From Toxonevra muliebris (taxonomy: Eukaryota; Arthropoda; Insecta; Diptera; Pallopteridae), in the NCBI GenBank assembly GCA_963691655.1, contig OY829329.1, positions 21,156,708-21,220,707 on the forward strand: a stretch of 64,000 nt of DNA, in the 5' to 3' direction. The position numbers and the translations under genes were made by a program. Below the pieces are notes generated by a model. The model searched no databases. It was not told the DNA's origin and saw nothing but the letters and a program-made list of their open reading frames with translations. Shown here in pieces: positions 23,626 to 36,600 of this stretch (positions within the stretch are counted from its first letter, which is position 1; each line of letters opens with the position of its first letter).

Positions 23626-26600
23626 GTAAGTTTATTTTTCTTATTGATTGCTATTTATTTATTATTATTATTGTTGTTGTTGTTGTTGTTTTTGTTTGTG
23701 TATATTTATTATAACATGTTCTTATTTCGTTATTATATGCAGGAAAGCAGAGAAGGAAGCATCTTAAGCATAGCATATTATTTATGCTAAGCGATAAAGT
23801 GATTGCATTAATTTGATATGAAGTTTATTGATTCGCTTTTAGAAAAACTGATATTTCTTTTTCATCATGATAACATGATGAAATTATGATGGGGAAAACA
23901 ATATGGTTGAAAGAACACAGTGCAACAGACATTTTCGGGCCTCAACGGAACTTGCCTCATATGAAATTATTAGTTAGTGGTAAAAAGTAAACCCCCAGCT
24001 GGGGTTTAGGTCCACCTGAATTAAAATGAATCTTGTTTTCAGAAACCCATACCAATATTTTGCGAGGATTCTTTTTTCAGAACATTTTGACCCATTAACT
24101 CCTACTCATGTGGGTGCTATTGGCCCTTTTTATAGAAACGCCAGAAAAGTCTCCTTTAAGAAGGTGTTCAAGGGATAAAGCGGTTCACAAAAATATTTTA
24201 CCTTAAATTTTAGTAAGGCTCACCAAAGACAAAAAGCACTTATGGGTTAAAGGTAAGTCGTAAAACTCAACTTTGTTTTGTGTGTGTGGTAAAATGCCTT
24301 ACCTTTAACCCGTAGGTGCTTTTTGTCTTTAGTGACTCCTAATAATATTTTTTGCAAAATATTTTTGTAGAACATTTTAACCCTTGAATACCATTTTAAA
24401 AGCGAGTTTTCTGGAATTTCTCACAAAAAAGAGTCAAAACTACCCATATTGGGAATTCAAGGGTTAAAGTGATCTATAAAAATATTTTACAAAAAATTTC
24501 ACAAGGGGTGACAAAGCGTAACAAGCATTTGCGGGTTAAAATTTGGACGTAAAGCTAAATTTTGTGTTTAAACCGTAGTAAAATTTTTTATAAAATATTT
24601 TTATAGAACACTTTAATCCTTGAGAACCCCTTTAAATGAAACTTTTATGGACTTTTTCAAAACAAGGACCAAAAAAACCCATATAAGTAAAAGTTAATGG
24701 GTTAAAATATTCTGAGTAAATTTTAGTATGGGTTTATGCAGACAAAATTCATCTTAAATGTAGGTTTTCAAAAAATGACTTAAAAGAGCCATATACTTGG
24801 GAGTTAGTGGGTTAAAGTGTTCTGAGAAAATAATTCTCTTTAGATTTAGTATGGGTTTTTGAAAACAAGGTTTATCTTAAATCCAGATTTTCAAAAAAAA
24901 AGAACCAAAAACACCAATATAAGTAGGAGTTAATGGGTTAAAATGTTCTGGGAAAAGATTTCTGTTTAAACTATAGTATGGTTTTCATTTTAAACGTAGG
25001 TTATCAAAAAAGGACCGAAAATACCCATATAAGTAGGAGTTAATGGGTTAAAATGTTCTAGGAAAAGATTTTTCGTTTAATTTTAGTATTGGCTTCTAAA
25101 GACAAGATTTATTTTAAAAGCAGATTTTCAAAAAAGGATCAAAAACTCCCATTTAAGTAGGAGTTAATGGGTTAAAATGTTCTGACAAAAGATTTCCCGT
25201 TAAATTTTTTGTTGGGGTTTTGAAGAAAGGATTCATCTTGCATACAGATTTAAAAAAAAAAGACCAAAAAGTCCCATATAAGAGCTAATGGGTTAAAATG
25301 TTCTGGGAAAATATTTTAAATTTTAGTATGGGTTTTTGAAGACAAAATTCATTTTAAACATAGATTTTCAAAAAGGGACCGACAACAATGGGTTAAAATG
25401 TTCTAAGAATAGATTTCTCGTCATATTTTAGTATGGGTTTCTGAAGACAAAATTCTGCTTATATATAGATTTACACATGACTTTTCTTATTATTTAATGC
25501 TATTTTTGACTAAATTTTGAAAATTTCAACCTAGTAAAATTTTCATCCCCCCCTCCCCCTTCTTCCTCCCTTGGATCCGCTAATATGTTTCAGCTTTTCT
25601 ACTTCTGCGTTTCATTCGTGTCACGAACGATGTGAAAAGCTCGGCGTAGACCAAAAATATCTAAAGTACGAAGCTTTTGTAAAATCGTCAGGATTAAGTA
25701 GAAAAAATTTCCCCAAAATTTTCCTGATAAATTCTACTAAATCCAAGTTTATGACAAAAATTTTGATTACTATAGATCATCGAATCGGTGGGTAAAATCA
25801 TGATTCTCGCACTCATAGGTTCGAATATTCCGAAAACCTGAAATGATAAAACAATAGTGTATTTCAAAATTCGTGTATTTGCAATGACGATGGCTCTAGA
25901 GCAGCGTAGGCGTAGTAGAAAAAAACATATCACTGAATCATCTGACCAAAGAAACCACCGAACCAACAATTTCCCCACAGAATTCTTAGAACTTTCGACT
26001 CAGAACAGCTAGTCTTTCCGAATGAGATTTCTACGCATTTTAACATTTTATTCAAGATAAAATTTCTATCAAGCGTAGCCACTGCTACTTTTTCTACTGG
26101 GATAATTTTGAAATGAATATTTCTTATACGATAAAATATCCGTTAGATGGTGAACGACACCGCTTTCGTCTCTTTTCCTTCGTGCAAAAACACAACAATC
26201 GGGAGAACAATATCGAAGAAAACAAACTTGCTCTTTGACTTTCTTGCTCTCTTCCTCTTTTCAACTAATACTCTCTCATTTAAGTAAATGAAATTGTGTG
26301 TGCTTTTGCTACTCGGCCGCATTTGCGAATACGCAAAGACGATTTCTCTTTAAGCTCTTTTTTTTGTTTTTGTTTTTTTTATTTTTATTAAACCCCTCCG
26401 CAAGGAGGGGTAAAAAAGAACAGATGAGGTGGGTGTATTGGAATTGTTGTATTATGTATTATGAATACATGTGTGTCAAATTTCTTTCATATTGTCACTC
26501 TCTCATCCAACTCTTACAAGATTGAAGTGCTCTCTCTCTCTCTCTCTTCGCTCTTCTACGTCATTTAACTAATTAAATGAAAAAAAAAGATTTAAATGTA

Positions 26601-27590
26601 ATTGATTAAATAAAACTGAGTAAATTGAATATTTAAGTAGTATAAAAAATATTCATTTCCGCCATGTGTAACGCCATGCATAGAGATTTTTTTCATATAT
26701 ACTTATTTATTTATTATAAAATTTATTTGAAACATTTTTCCGCGAGTTAATATTTCACATTCTTAAATTTTCTTTCTCTTTCACTCTTTTCAGCGCCAAA
26801 TTTCGTCAGCTCTTTTACACAAGGTGACTTTGTGTATTTCTTCTTTCGGGAAACAGCGGTCGAATTCATCAATTGCGGCAAAGTGCGTAATAATAATTTA
26901 ATATAAAAATATTTATATACTCGTATACATATTATTTTCTTTATGCTCCTTGTTGTTGTTTTTATTGTTGTTGCTGCAACAAATAGTACGAATATGCATA
27001 AATATTTCCCGCAGAAAATTTTAATTGATTTCATGATGGAAAACGACAAAGTTTTTCCACATATTTGAGCACAAATTATATTTGCATGGAACAGTAGAAA
27101 GATACAGCAAATGAAACGGAGCAAAGCAGAGCCATAGTGAAGCATGGAGTGGCAGAGGGCAGAGGACTACAGAGAGGAAATGAAGAACGAGGAAAAACTA
27201 TTTTCGAATGTGTTCAACAACTCATACATTTATTTATGTTTGTTGTACAATATTCATTTTTATTTGCAATTCAAACTTTGCTACTGGGGTTTTTACGCAT
27301 CAATACACACACACAAACACACACACACACACAAACACACACAGAGCGAACTCCTGCCTGGCGAACCTGTGCTACTAAATTCAATTCCTTTTTAATCTGC
27401 TACCATATTCGCATATTTCCGCTTTTGCGGTTTTTCATGAATACGAATTGAGCATGGGCCAAAAAAAATAACGTATTTTTGAAAAACCGTTGTCGTTATT
27501 TGTTTTTGTTTTCGAAAGAGAGAGAGAGAGAGAGAGAGTGAAAGGGGAGACAGACAGACAGAAAGTATGTAGTTATAATGATGTCTGCCT

Positions 27591-27640
<50 letters not shown>

Positions 27641-30600
27641 ATCACGATAACATTAATAAATAAATACCGTAATATTTTATCATATCTACCTAAAAATGTT
27701 ATTATTTGTATTTATTTGTATATTTATTTACCTACAATTTTGTTGTTTTTCCCGCTCTTTCTCTCTCGCTCTCTCACGCTCATTCTCTTTTTCTTTGTTT
27801 TCTTGCATATTTTCAGGCTATTTACTCTCGTGTGGCCAGAGTGTGTAAATGGGATAAAGGTGGCCCGCATCGTTTTCGCAATCGTTGGACATCATTTCTC
27901 AAGTCGAGATTAAATTGTTCAATACCGGGCGAATATCCATTTTACTTCAATGAAATACGTAAGTGAAAATTAAAAAAAAAAATAAAAATAAATTGATTAT
28001 AAATTTTTTATTTAGTAATTATTAATACAGTGATGGAAAAAATTATTGAATCACTAGTGTTTAATGTGAATTAGAAACTTTTATGGGAAAAATGAGAAAA
28101 ATTGTGGTATGTTATAAAGTGAGCCTCATATTTTTTTTAGTTTTAATTAGATTAGACGAAGCTGCTTGCCCAAATGGGTGAAATAGATTTTGTGAATCAG
28201 AAAGGTGTTAGCTTCAATCACCAAGGGATTCAACAACTTTCTAAAAGAGATCTGCTTCCTAATAATTATCACCTCCATTACAATCGTTGACCTTCAATTA
28301 CAAAAAATTTAAAAAAACTGAAACACTTGAAACCTCTACCTCTCCCCCGACCTCTGAGTCATCTAACAGAAGCTTCTCTAAGAAAAATAAAGTGACTGTA
28401 GAAGTCTTACATCTGCCATAGGGTATTTTTGATTAAAACCCGATTGAGGTACTCACGATCAATTGGGCGAAACCTCAAGCTAAACTGCCGAGAAATTGCA
28501 TCCTCATAATTATTCCACCCATTAAAATCGTTGCTCTTGAAGAAAAAAACGTTTGAAAGAACAAAAACACTAAAAGTCTCTCCCGCTCTTCCTTCTTCAG
28601 AAACCTTTAGATCATCTAGTAAGAAATTCAATATGAAAAAGAGAAAACTAACGCCGCATTTAATTTAGAGTAACTAGCAAATGCCTCACATAGACTGTAG
28701 GATAGAAATTGTTGAGCTCCGATTGAAACCCGATCGTGCTACTCCCGTTACGATTCGTTCGGATCAAACCCCGAGCCAAAAAAAGCGGAATGAATTTATC
28801 TTTATCGAACCTTCAACTATACCTGAATCTTGGAATACCAAATTTCACGAGCTTTTGAAAAGTAGAGTCTTTTGAAGTCACTTGGAGTCACTTGAAGTCA
28901 ATTGGAGTCATTTGAAGTCAATTGGAGTCACTTGAAGTCAATTAGAGTCACTTGAAGTCACTTACAGTCACTTGGAGTCACTTGAAGTCAATTGGAGTCA
29001 CTTGAAGTCACTTACAGTCACTAGGAGTCACTTGAAGTCAATTGGAGTCACTTGAAGTCATTTGGAGTAACTTGAAGTCACTTAGAGTCAATTGGAATTT
29101 GAAGCAACTCGGAGTCACTTGAAGTCAATCGGAGTCACTTAAAATCAATTGGAGTCAATTGGAATTTGAAATCACTTGAAGTCACTTGGTGTTACTTGAA
29201 ATCACTTGGAGTCACTTGAACTCACTTTGAGTCACATGAAGTCACTTGAAGCCACTTGGTGTCACTTGAAGTCACTTTGACTCACTTAAAGTTACTTGGA
29301 ATCACTTAAAGTTACTTAGAGTCACTTGAAGTCACTTGGAGTCATTTGAAGTCACTTGGAGTCACTTTAAGTCGCTTGAAGTCAATTGGAGTCACTTAAA
29401 ATCACTTGAAGTCACTTGGAGTCAATTGGAGTCACTTACAGTCACTTGAAGTAACCTGGAGTCACTTGAAGTCACTTGGAGTTACTTGAAGTCACTTGAT
29501 GTCACGTGAAGTCACTTGAAGTCAATTGGAGTAACTTAAAGTCTCTTGGAGTCAATTGGGTTTTGAAGTTTTTGATACATTTAATCAAAACCAATTGTCT
29601 GTCTAAGCAAATGCCACAATAAATTATAGCTCCTGTTAAAATTTTGAAGGGGTCTGAGAGAAATGCTATTAAAATTTTGGCCCGTCGACGTCATACCTCT
29701 AGACGAAGGATAAATACACCATCTTATTGCGTAATCCTTAATAAAATCAAAGCAGTTAGACGAAGAATAAAGGTAAATCATTCCTTGAGCTCTGAGGAAA
29801 CTAAGATCTTAGTATGAAATGCTTACCAACCCACAAAACTCACTGTATTTAACTGCATCCAACTTTAAGCTTTTCCTGAAGCTAACAAGCTATCTAGCTG
29901 TAGAGTTAGAATTGATTGCCGGATTTTATAAGAATTCCGAAGGCAACGACTGCCCAGAAGGGATTTGCCGAAGCTGAAGGAAGGAAATTTTTTAAATCGA
30001 GTAATTTCAGAGTATATCGGGATCACAATTTCTTTTTATTATTATTTGAAGGCTGGGACGACCCGAAAGTCAGGTACTGCGGCCTATAAAATCTATTGTA
30101 CCAAAGCCCTAAATTATGAAAGAAAGAGCGATAAATGAGAAACCGTACCCTAGTCGGCAACAAAACCCTGGGCTCCCAGAGACTAGAGTCTCTCACAATT
30201 GATAAGAATCAAGTTTGAAATGATTTCTCCAACTATAGCTTTTGCCGGACTTAGATTATTTGAACCTCCAATTTCTCTAGGAGGTCTAAAGAGAGAGACT
30301 GTTAGACTAAATTGCCTACAGAAACTATTTTCGAGAAGGAATTGCTGAAGAACACATAGGGGAAAATTATAATAATATCTAAAGATCCTGCATTGATCAT
30401 GAAAGTTCCTCAGTTTTTATCATAATTTTCGATTTTTAAAAACTTTTCAACGAAAATTTGTTTCAAAACTTTACAGCCAAAATAAAATTTTAAAATGCTC
30501 AAAATATAGTTTTAAGTAAATGCAGTTGCAGTTGTAATCCTTTCGGGACCGTAAGGAAACCAGAGAACATAGCGCTAAAAAACCGAATCCGAATTCGTGT

Positions 30601-33600
30601 TGTGTGACTCCCTTCAATAATAGACAAAGTAACTTGGCATTAATTTTTCACCTAACCCTTTCTTGACCGTAAGGAAACTAGAACCGATAGACCAAAATCA
30701 AGTCCAGATTCGCATTCTTCGACCCCCATTTCATTGTAAAAAAGTTCTTAAAAAGTTTTCATTGAAGATCTCAAGGTCACCGGATAGTTTTTAAAAAATC
30801 GCAAAAAATTAATCTTGTGACACCGGTGACACCATGGTAATGAGAGGGTTAAATAAATTCATAGTTGAGCAATACTGTACTTTAACAAGTTAAATATTTT
30901 TTTTGTTTGTAATTTAGGCCTAAAATTTTTTTGTACCTAAAATGTACCAATTGTACCTAAAATGTACCAATTGTACTTTAAATGTACAAATAGTACCTTA
31001 AATGTACCAATTGTATCTAAAATGTACCAATTGTATCTAAAATGTATCAATTGTACCTAAAATGTACCAATTGTACCTAATGTACTTTGTAATTTGAAAA
31101 TGTCGGAAAAAGGTAGAATTGTACTTACTTTCCCATCACTGGTGTAGTTATATACATAAACATTCAAGCACGAGTTTGTGTTTTCAAAACAAATATGTAT
31201 GTGTGGAGAGTAAATAAGTTTAAAAGAGAGAGAGAGAGAGAGCACACAGTTAGAAAAAAAACAATAACAATTCATCATTACTACGATTTTAATACAAACG
31301 AGGGCACTGATGTTTGCTGATGCTCTCTTCATCGCTCTCTTGAAATACACAACAAATCGCACGTACTCTCTCACATAAGCTCTTCTCTTTCCTCGTACTT
31401 GCTTAAGTGTGCATTCTTACACTAGTGGACTTGTATATTTCCATCTGTCTTTCAAATAACTTTTCTCTCGACCTAATATTTTTTCCACCACTGTAATCTT
31501 ATACCTAAATATATATTTCTTCTTAACATTATTTATTAAATTCGTGTTTGTTTTTGGAAATTCAATTTAAATTTTCGTGAACTTGAGAATTTTAATTTTT
31601 TATTTTTTTATTTTTTTATTTTATTTTTTTATATTATTTTTTTCACCCTCAACTTAAATTTTGAACTTTTTTTTTTGCGCCATAACTAAATTGAAATTCT
31701 TTTTCCACTTCTATGTTTTATTGTCGATTTTAGTTTTTTTTTTTTTTGTTTTCATTTTTCTGCCCCTTGCTTCGACATTCATTGTAATTCCATGTTATTT
31801 TATTTTGTTTCATGTTTTATATGTTTCTGATTTTTTTTTCTTTCTTTTTTCATGTATTTTTTTCTACTGCGCGTACGTTACAGAATCTGCCAGTAATCTC
31901 GTTGAAGGACATTATGGTCACTCGAGCGCCAAATTGATTTATGGCGTTTTTAATACACCAGCAAATTCAATTCCCGGTTCAGCGGTGTGTGCATTCTCAT
32001 TGCAGGTGAGTTACTCCAAGCCAAGCCAAGCCAAACCAAAACAAGCAAGAAACTTCAACCTCAAATACATTCTCATACATATTCATATAAATATGTATGT
32101 GTGTGTGTGTGTGTATATATAGTTGGAGTATATATAACAATATATAACATTTCTTCTATATATATTAAATTCTTATTAAATCTTTTATTGATTTTCTTCT
32201 TTTTCCATTTTTCCACAGGACATTGCCGACACTTTTGAGGGTAGCTTTAAAGAGCAAGGCAGCATCTCCTCAAACTGGTTGCCTGCAAATAATGCTAAGG
32301 TTGGTAGTAGTTTGCAGCTATCTTTCGTTAATATATTATTTATGGTTTAATTGTTTGCAGCTTAAGTGTGAGTGTTATTAATTTTTTTTACTGTCCGCAA
32401 AGAAGATACTGATTTTTAATAGATTTTGCCTTTTTTTTAAATGATTTAAAAAGTTGAAGATCTCGTTTTGTTTAAAATTTTAAAACTTTGTTGTGATAAC
32501 TTCTTTACTACGGCCTGAAGTAAAATTTATAGTGGAGTGAATTGATAGAAATTAAAATCAAATATCATGTCGGTGTCGTGTGAGGTTTTATAGAATGTGT
32601 GAGTTTATAAGTGTGTATTTTATTACATATTTTTCTTTAAGCCTAAAAGTATGCAACACATAATTTTTATATAAAAAACGGTTATGGACAACTCGCATAC
32701 TTACAAATCATTGAAATAGTGGAACATATCAAATATTGTCTTTATTTATTGTAATGTTTTATTGCATAGTTCATTTTAGTTTTCTTGTGTATTCATTTTC
32801 AATTTTCAATTTTAATTAATTTCAAGTTTACAGTTTATTCTTACCGGATTGAAATTGTAAAATAATATCAACATTAAGCTATGTAGACGTGCGAAAACAG
32901 CGAAAATGTGCATTGAAAAGAGAAAATGAGAAATAAAAAACCCATGGTTGCACTTTTTGATACTTAAAAACGAAAACTTTTATAATGAAGTAAACAACAA
33001 TACATCACATCATGTGACGAGTGCAGAAGGGATCCATTTCAGTTTTTTCCTCTCTTTTTTGTTTTTCTCTCTCTCTTCTTCCTGTCTCTTTCTCTCTCTC
33101 TCTCTCTTGTTTGTCCCTCCTCCTCTTTTCTCCCTATTTTTATTTTGTTGCTTCTTTTTTGTCCGCTCACACTCTTTGTTTTTCTCTTTCTATTTATTTT
33201 CCTTTCCTTCCTCCTCACCTGCCTTCCTTCTTTCGCTTTGCTCTCTTTGTTTACTTATATCTCTCTCGTTTGTTTGTTTATGTTTTTTCCTTTTTCCCTC
33301 CCTCTTTATTTTCGCCATCTCTCTTCCTCTTCGTTCTATTTCTCTTCCCTTCATACCGCTTGTCTCCCTCTTTTTCCTTAATTGCTTAATTTCTTCTCTT
33401 TTCCTTTCCCTCCCTTTCTCTTTTGTCCCTTTTTTTTGTTTTTATTTGTCCCTCCCTTCTTTGGGTATCTTTTCTTCCTTTTCAGCTTTCTTCTTATTTC
33501 TTCCTATTTTTCCTGATTCCCCCTTCTCTCTCTTTTTTTCCTAACTTCCATCTCTCTCTCTCTCTCTCTTTATTTCCTTAACTTTCCTCTCTCTCGCTTT

Positions 33601-36600
33601 CCTTAAGTTCTCCCTCTCCGTCTCGCTCTTTCCTTAACTTCCCCCCTCCCTTTCTTTTTTCCTGCCTTCTCTGTCCTTATTTCTCCTTTTCTTTCATCTC
33701 ATTCTATCTTTTCGTTTCACCCCTCTTTTTCCATTCCCTTTACCCCTCTTCTCTTTTCCCTTTACCCCTATTTTTCTTTTTTCTTGTCCTCTCTTTCTAT
33801 TTTTCTATATTCCCCTCTCTTTCTTTTGCCTCCCTTCTTTCCGTTTCTTATTCCTTTTTCATCTTTCTCTTTCCCTTCCTTCTACCTCTGTCTTTCTTCT
33901 CCCATCCCTCTCTCTATTTGTTGTCTTTCTTCTCTCTATTTGGTCCCTTCCTTCTCTCTCTCTCTCTCTTTTCTCCTCTCTCTATCTTTTCCCTTAATGC
34001 CTTTTTCTTTATTTTTCCGCCTTCCTTCACTCTCTCTTTTCTTCTCCCCTCAGTATTTTTTTCTTCCATCTCTTTTCCATTATTTTTTCTCTTCTTTATA
34101 TCTCTTCCTTTTCTTATCATTTTCTCTCTATTTGTTCCTTCTCCCTCTCTCTCTCTCTCTCTCTCTCTGTATCTTTTTCCTTCCTTTTTCCCCTTCTCTC
34201 TTCCCTTCTTTCCCATTCATTTGTTTTGCTTTATTCTTCCTCTCTCCTTCTGCCTCTCCTTTTCTCAATCTCTGTTTCTTCTCCTTTCTCTCTCATCTTT
34301 CATCTCCCTATTCTCTTTCTACATCTCTTCCCTTCTCTTTCGCCTTTCTCTCCGGCTTTTCCCTCTTCCCCTCCGCCCTCCCCTTGTCCCTCCTTTTCGT
34401 TTTCTCTCACAATATTTATCTCTCTCTTTCTGGTCGTCTTTTTCTCTATTTTCTCACTCGCTATCTTTCTCCCTTCTCACCCCTTTTTTTTACTTTCTGA
34501 TCCTCTTTATCTCCCCTTCTCTTTCAGCCTCATACCGCCCCATCCCCGTCTTTCCTCTTTTTCTAACCCTTTTTCTTCTTTCTACCTCTCTTTTTTCTCG
34601 GTCTTGTTTTTCCCTCTTTCATTCCTGTTTATGTCTTTCTCCCTTCTCCATTCTATAATTTTTCCTTTCGATCTGGTTTTCCTCTCCCTATTTTGCTTTC
34701 TCTTCTCTCACTAATTTCTTTTATTTTTTTTTGCTTCCCTCACCCCTTCTCCCCCTCTATCTGTATGGGACTCTTCACATTTAATGCTTTGACAAAACCT
34801 TAATAGAGACAGACCATTAGTGCTCAAGCATTCGGCCGCTAAAAATCGCTCACTACTTCAAAAGCAACACATTCACATTAAAACATTCAAGACAAAAGCA
34901 AAAATTAATTGAATGCAACAAAGTCAGAACCATTCAAAATTTGATGCATTTTCTGTGTGTTTTCAGCTTAGTTTATTTGCTTTTGTGTGAATTAAATAAA
35001 TTGCTGTAAATTAAAATTCATGAAAAGGAATTTCAACCTTGAACGACACAAAGTACGTGAGTGCACAAAAAGCTAAGAAGAAATATAGTCTCTTTTAATA
35101 AACGCCACCCAGCACAGTTTGTCTGTATGACATCTCAACTTTTTAGCATAATTTTATTTTTATTTTTTTTTTTGTATTCATAACATTCCCATTCATTCTG
35201 TTTCATTCAGTTTGTGTTTACCTTGAGAGTTTTTATTTTACGTGAGTGTGTGTGTGTGTTTTTATTTATTTACTTTATTTACGGTGATGGTAAAGGTTGA
35301 TACCTGTCATATTCTCCGTTTGCCTCTCACACTCTCCCTTTCTTTTTCTCTTTCAGTTGCATTTCATTTTTGAAAGAAAAATTATGCATTAATAAATTTT
35401 TTGTGTAAAAGAAATCATGCTCATGTAGCTGTAATATCACATATTTTTTTTTTTCTTTTTTGCTAGAGACTTTATATATTTACGAACTTGTTGTTGTTGT
35501 TTTTATTCTTGTTTCATTTATTTTTGTTTTTGTACTTTCAGGTACCCGAACCACGTCCCGGCTCTTGTCACAATGATTCACGAACACTTCCGGAACCAAC
35601 ATTGAATTTCATCAAAACACATTCGCTAATGGATGAGAATGTTCCGGCATTTTTCGGTCAGCCAATTTTGGTTAGAACGAGCACTATGTAAGTACCAATA
35701 CATGCAAACAAACAAACAAACAAACCTATATAAGAGTTTAAACGAGTACACTCACTTCTTTCTCTTACTCCCTCTCTCACTCTCTTTCGCGCTTATACTT
35801 TGTTCTTCATACTTCATTCAAAGCAGCTCTGCGTTTGTTTACAGTTTTACCCTGGCATCAATGTTTGTGGCAGTGAACTCTCTCTTTTACTTACACTCCC
35901 ACTCTCTCTCTCTCTCTTATTCTTTTATATATACATATGTATGTTTGTGTGTGTGTGTATTTGTTTGCAGTGTGTAGTTTAATATTATTTCTATGTATGG
36001 CTTTGGAATCGCAAGTGTCTATGAAAATGTTGTTGCTATTGTTGAATTTGTTGTTGCTCCTTTGCTGTTGCTGCAATCGAAATATTATTACACAACACAA
36101 GCATACAAAAAAAAAAATACCAACAACATCACGACCTTCATGTTTTCGTGTTACTACTACTACTGCTGCTGCTGATAATAATAATAATAATAATCGTAAT
36201 CATGATGCTGTTGTTGTTGCTGTTGCTAACGATGATGACGACAACGATGACGTTGGTGTGGTGGCGTTGATAGTGATTGTGGTAGCAGCTCGTTCGCTGC
36301 ACTGCTTGCTCCGAGGTCTTTCGAATTAAACTCATAACCTAAAACTACAAAATAAAAAAAGAAAGGAAAAACTTTTGTACCCTCAAAACTCTGTGTGTCA
36401 TCGTCATCAATTTAAAACTGCCATGCATGCATTCATACACACACAGGGTGACCATTCTTGCCTAAAATAATATTGACCAACATCTTGTACTAAATAAATT
36501 TTATTGGTAATATCAAGCAAGTACTTAATGAGTGTGTTATAACAAAAATATTTCATATACTTAAGTGGAAAACAAAATGGCTCTTGGAGAGTTAAAAATA

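Larger units (their letters stand above)
23626..26793 (+). other. Sema1a intron a-b, 3.2 kb
   Basis: It holds the alternating array at 24010-25470 and the GC hairpin at 26392. The stretch 25480-26380 shows no gene or repeat I can name. Confidence 0.9.
27959..31883 (+). other. Sema1a intron c-d, 3.9 kb
   Basis: It contains the diverged duplication at 28240-28655, the 10-bp and 20-bp minisatellites and a dispersed motif at 31205. From 29580 to 30900 only decayed, unassignable sequence is seen, including two related blocks with ACCGTAAGGAAAC near 30547 and 30666. Confidence 0.9.

Noticed and set aside
26392..26418. Bacterial-type terminator
   Set aside because: Hairpin plus A run looks like one, but the context is an insect intron.
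27304..27637. CRISPR-like or regulatory array
   Set aside because: They are simple CA, GA and CT microsatellites; CRISPR arrays are not expected in a fly nuclear genome.
33784..34714. Long Ser/Leu/Phe/Pro-rich frames (up to 246 codons)
   Set aside because: They are open in all three frames because the DNA is polypyrimidine and contains few possible stops.
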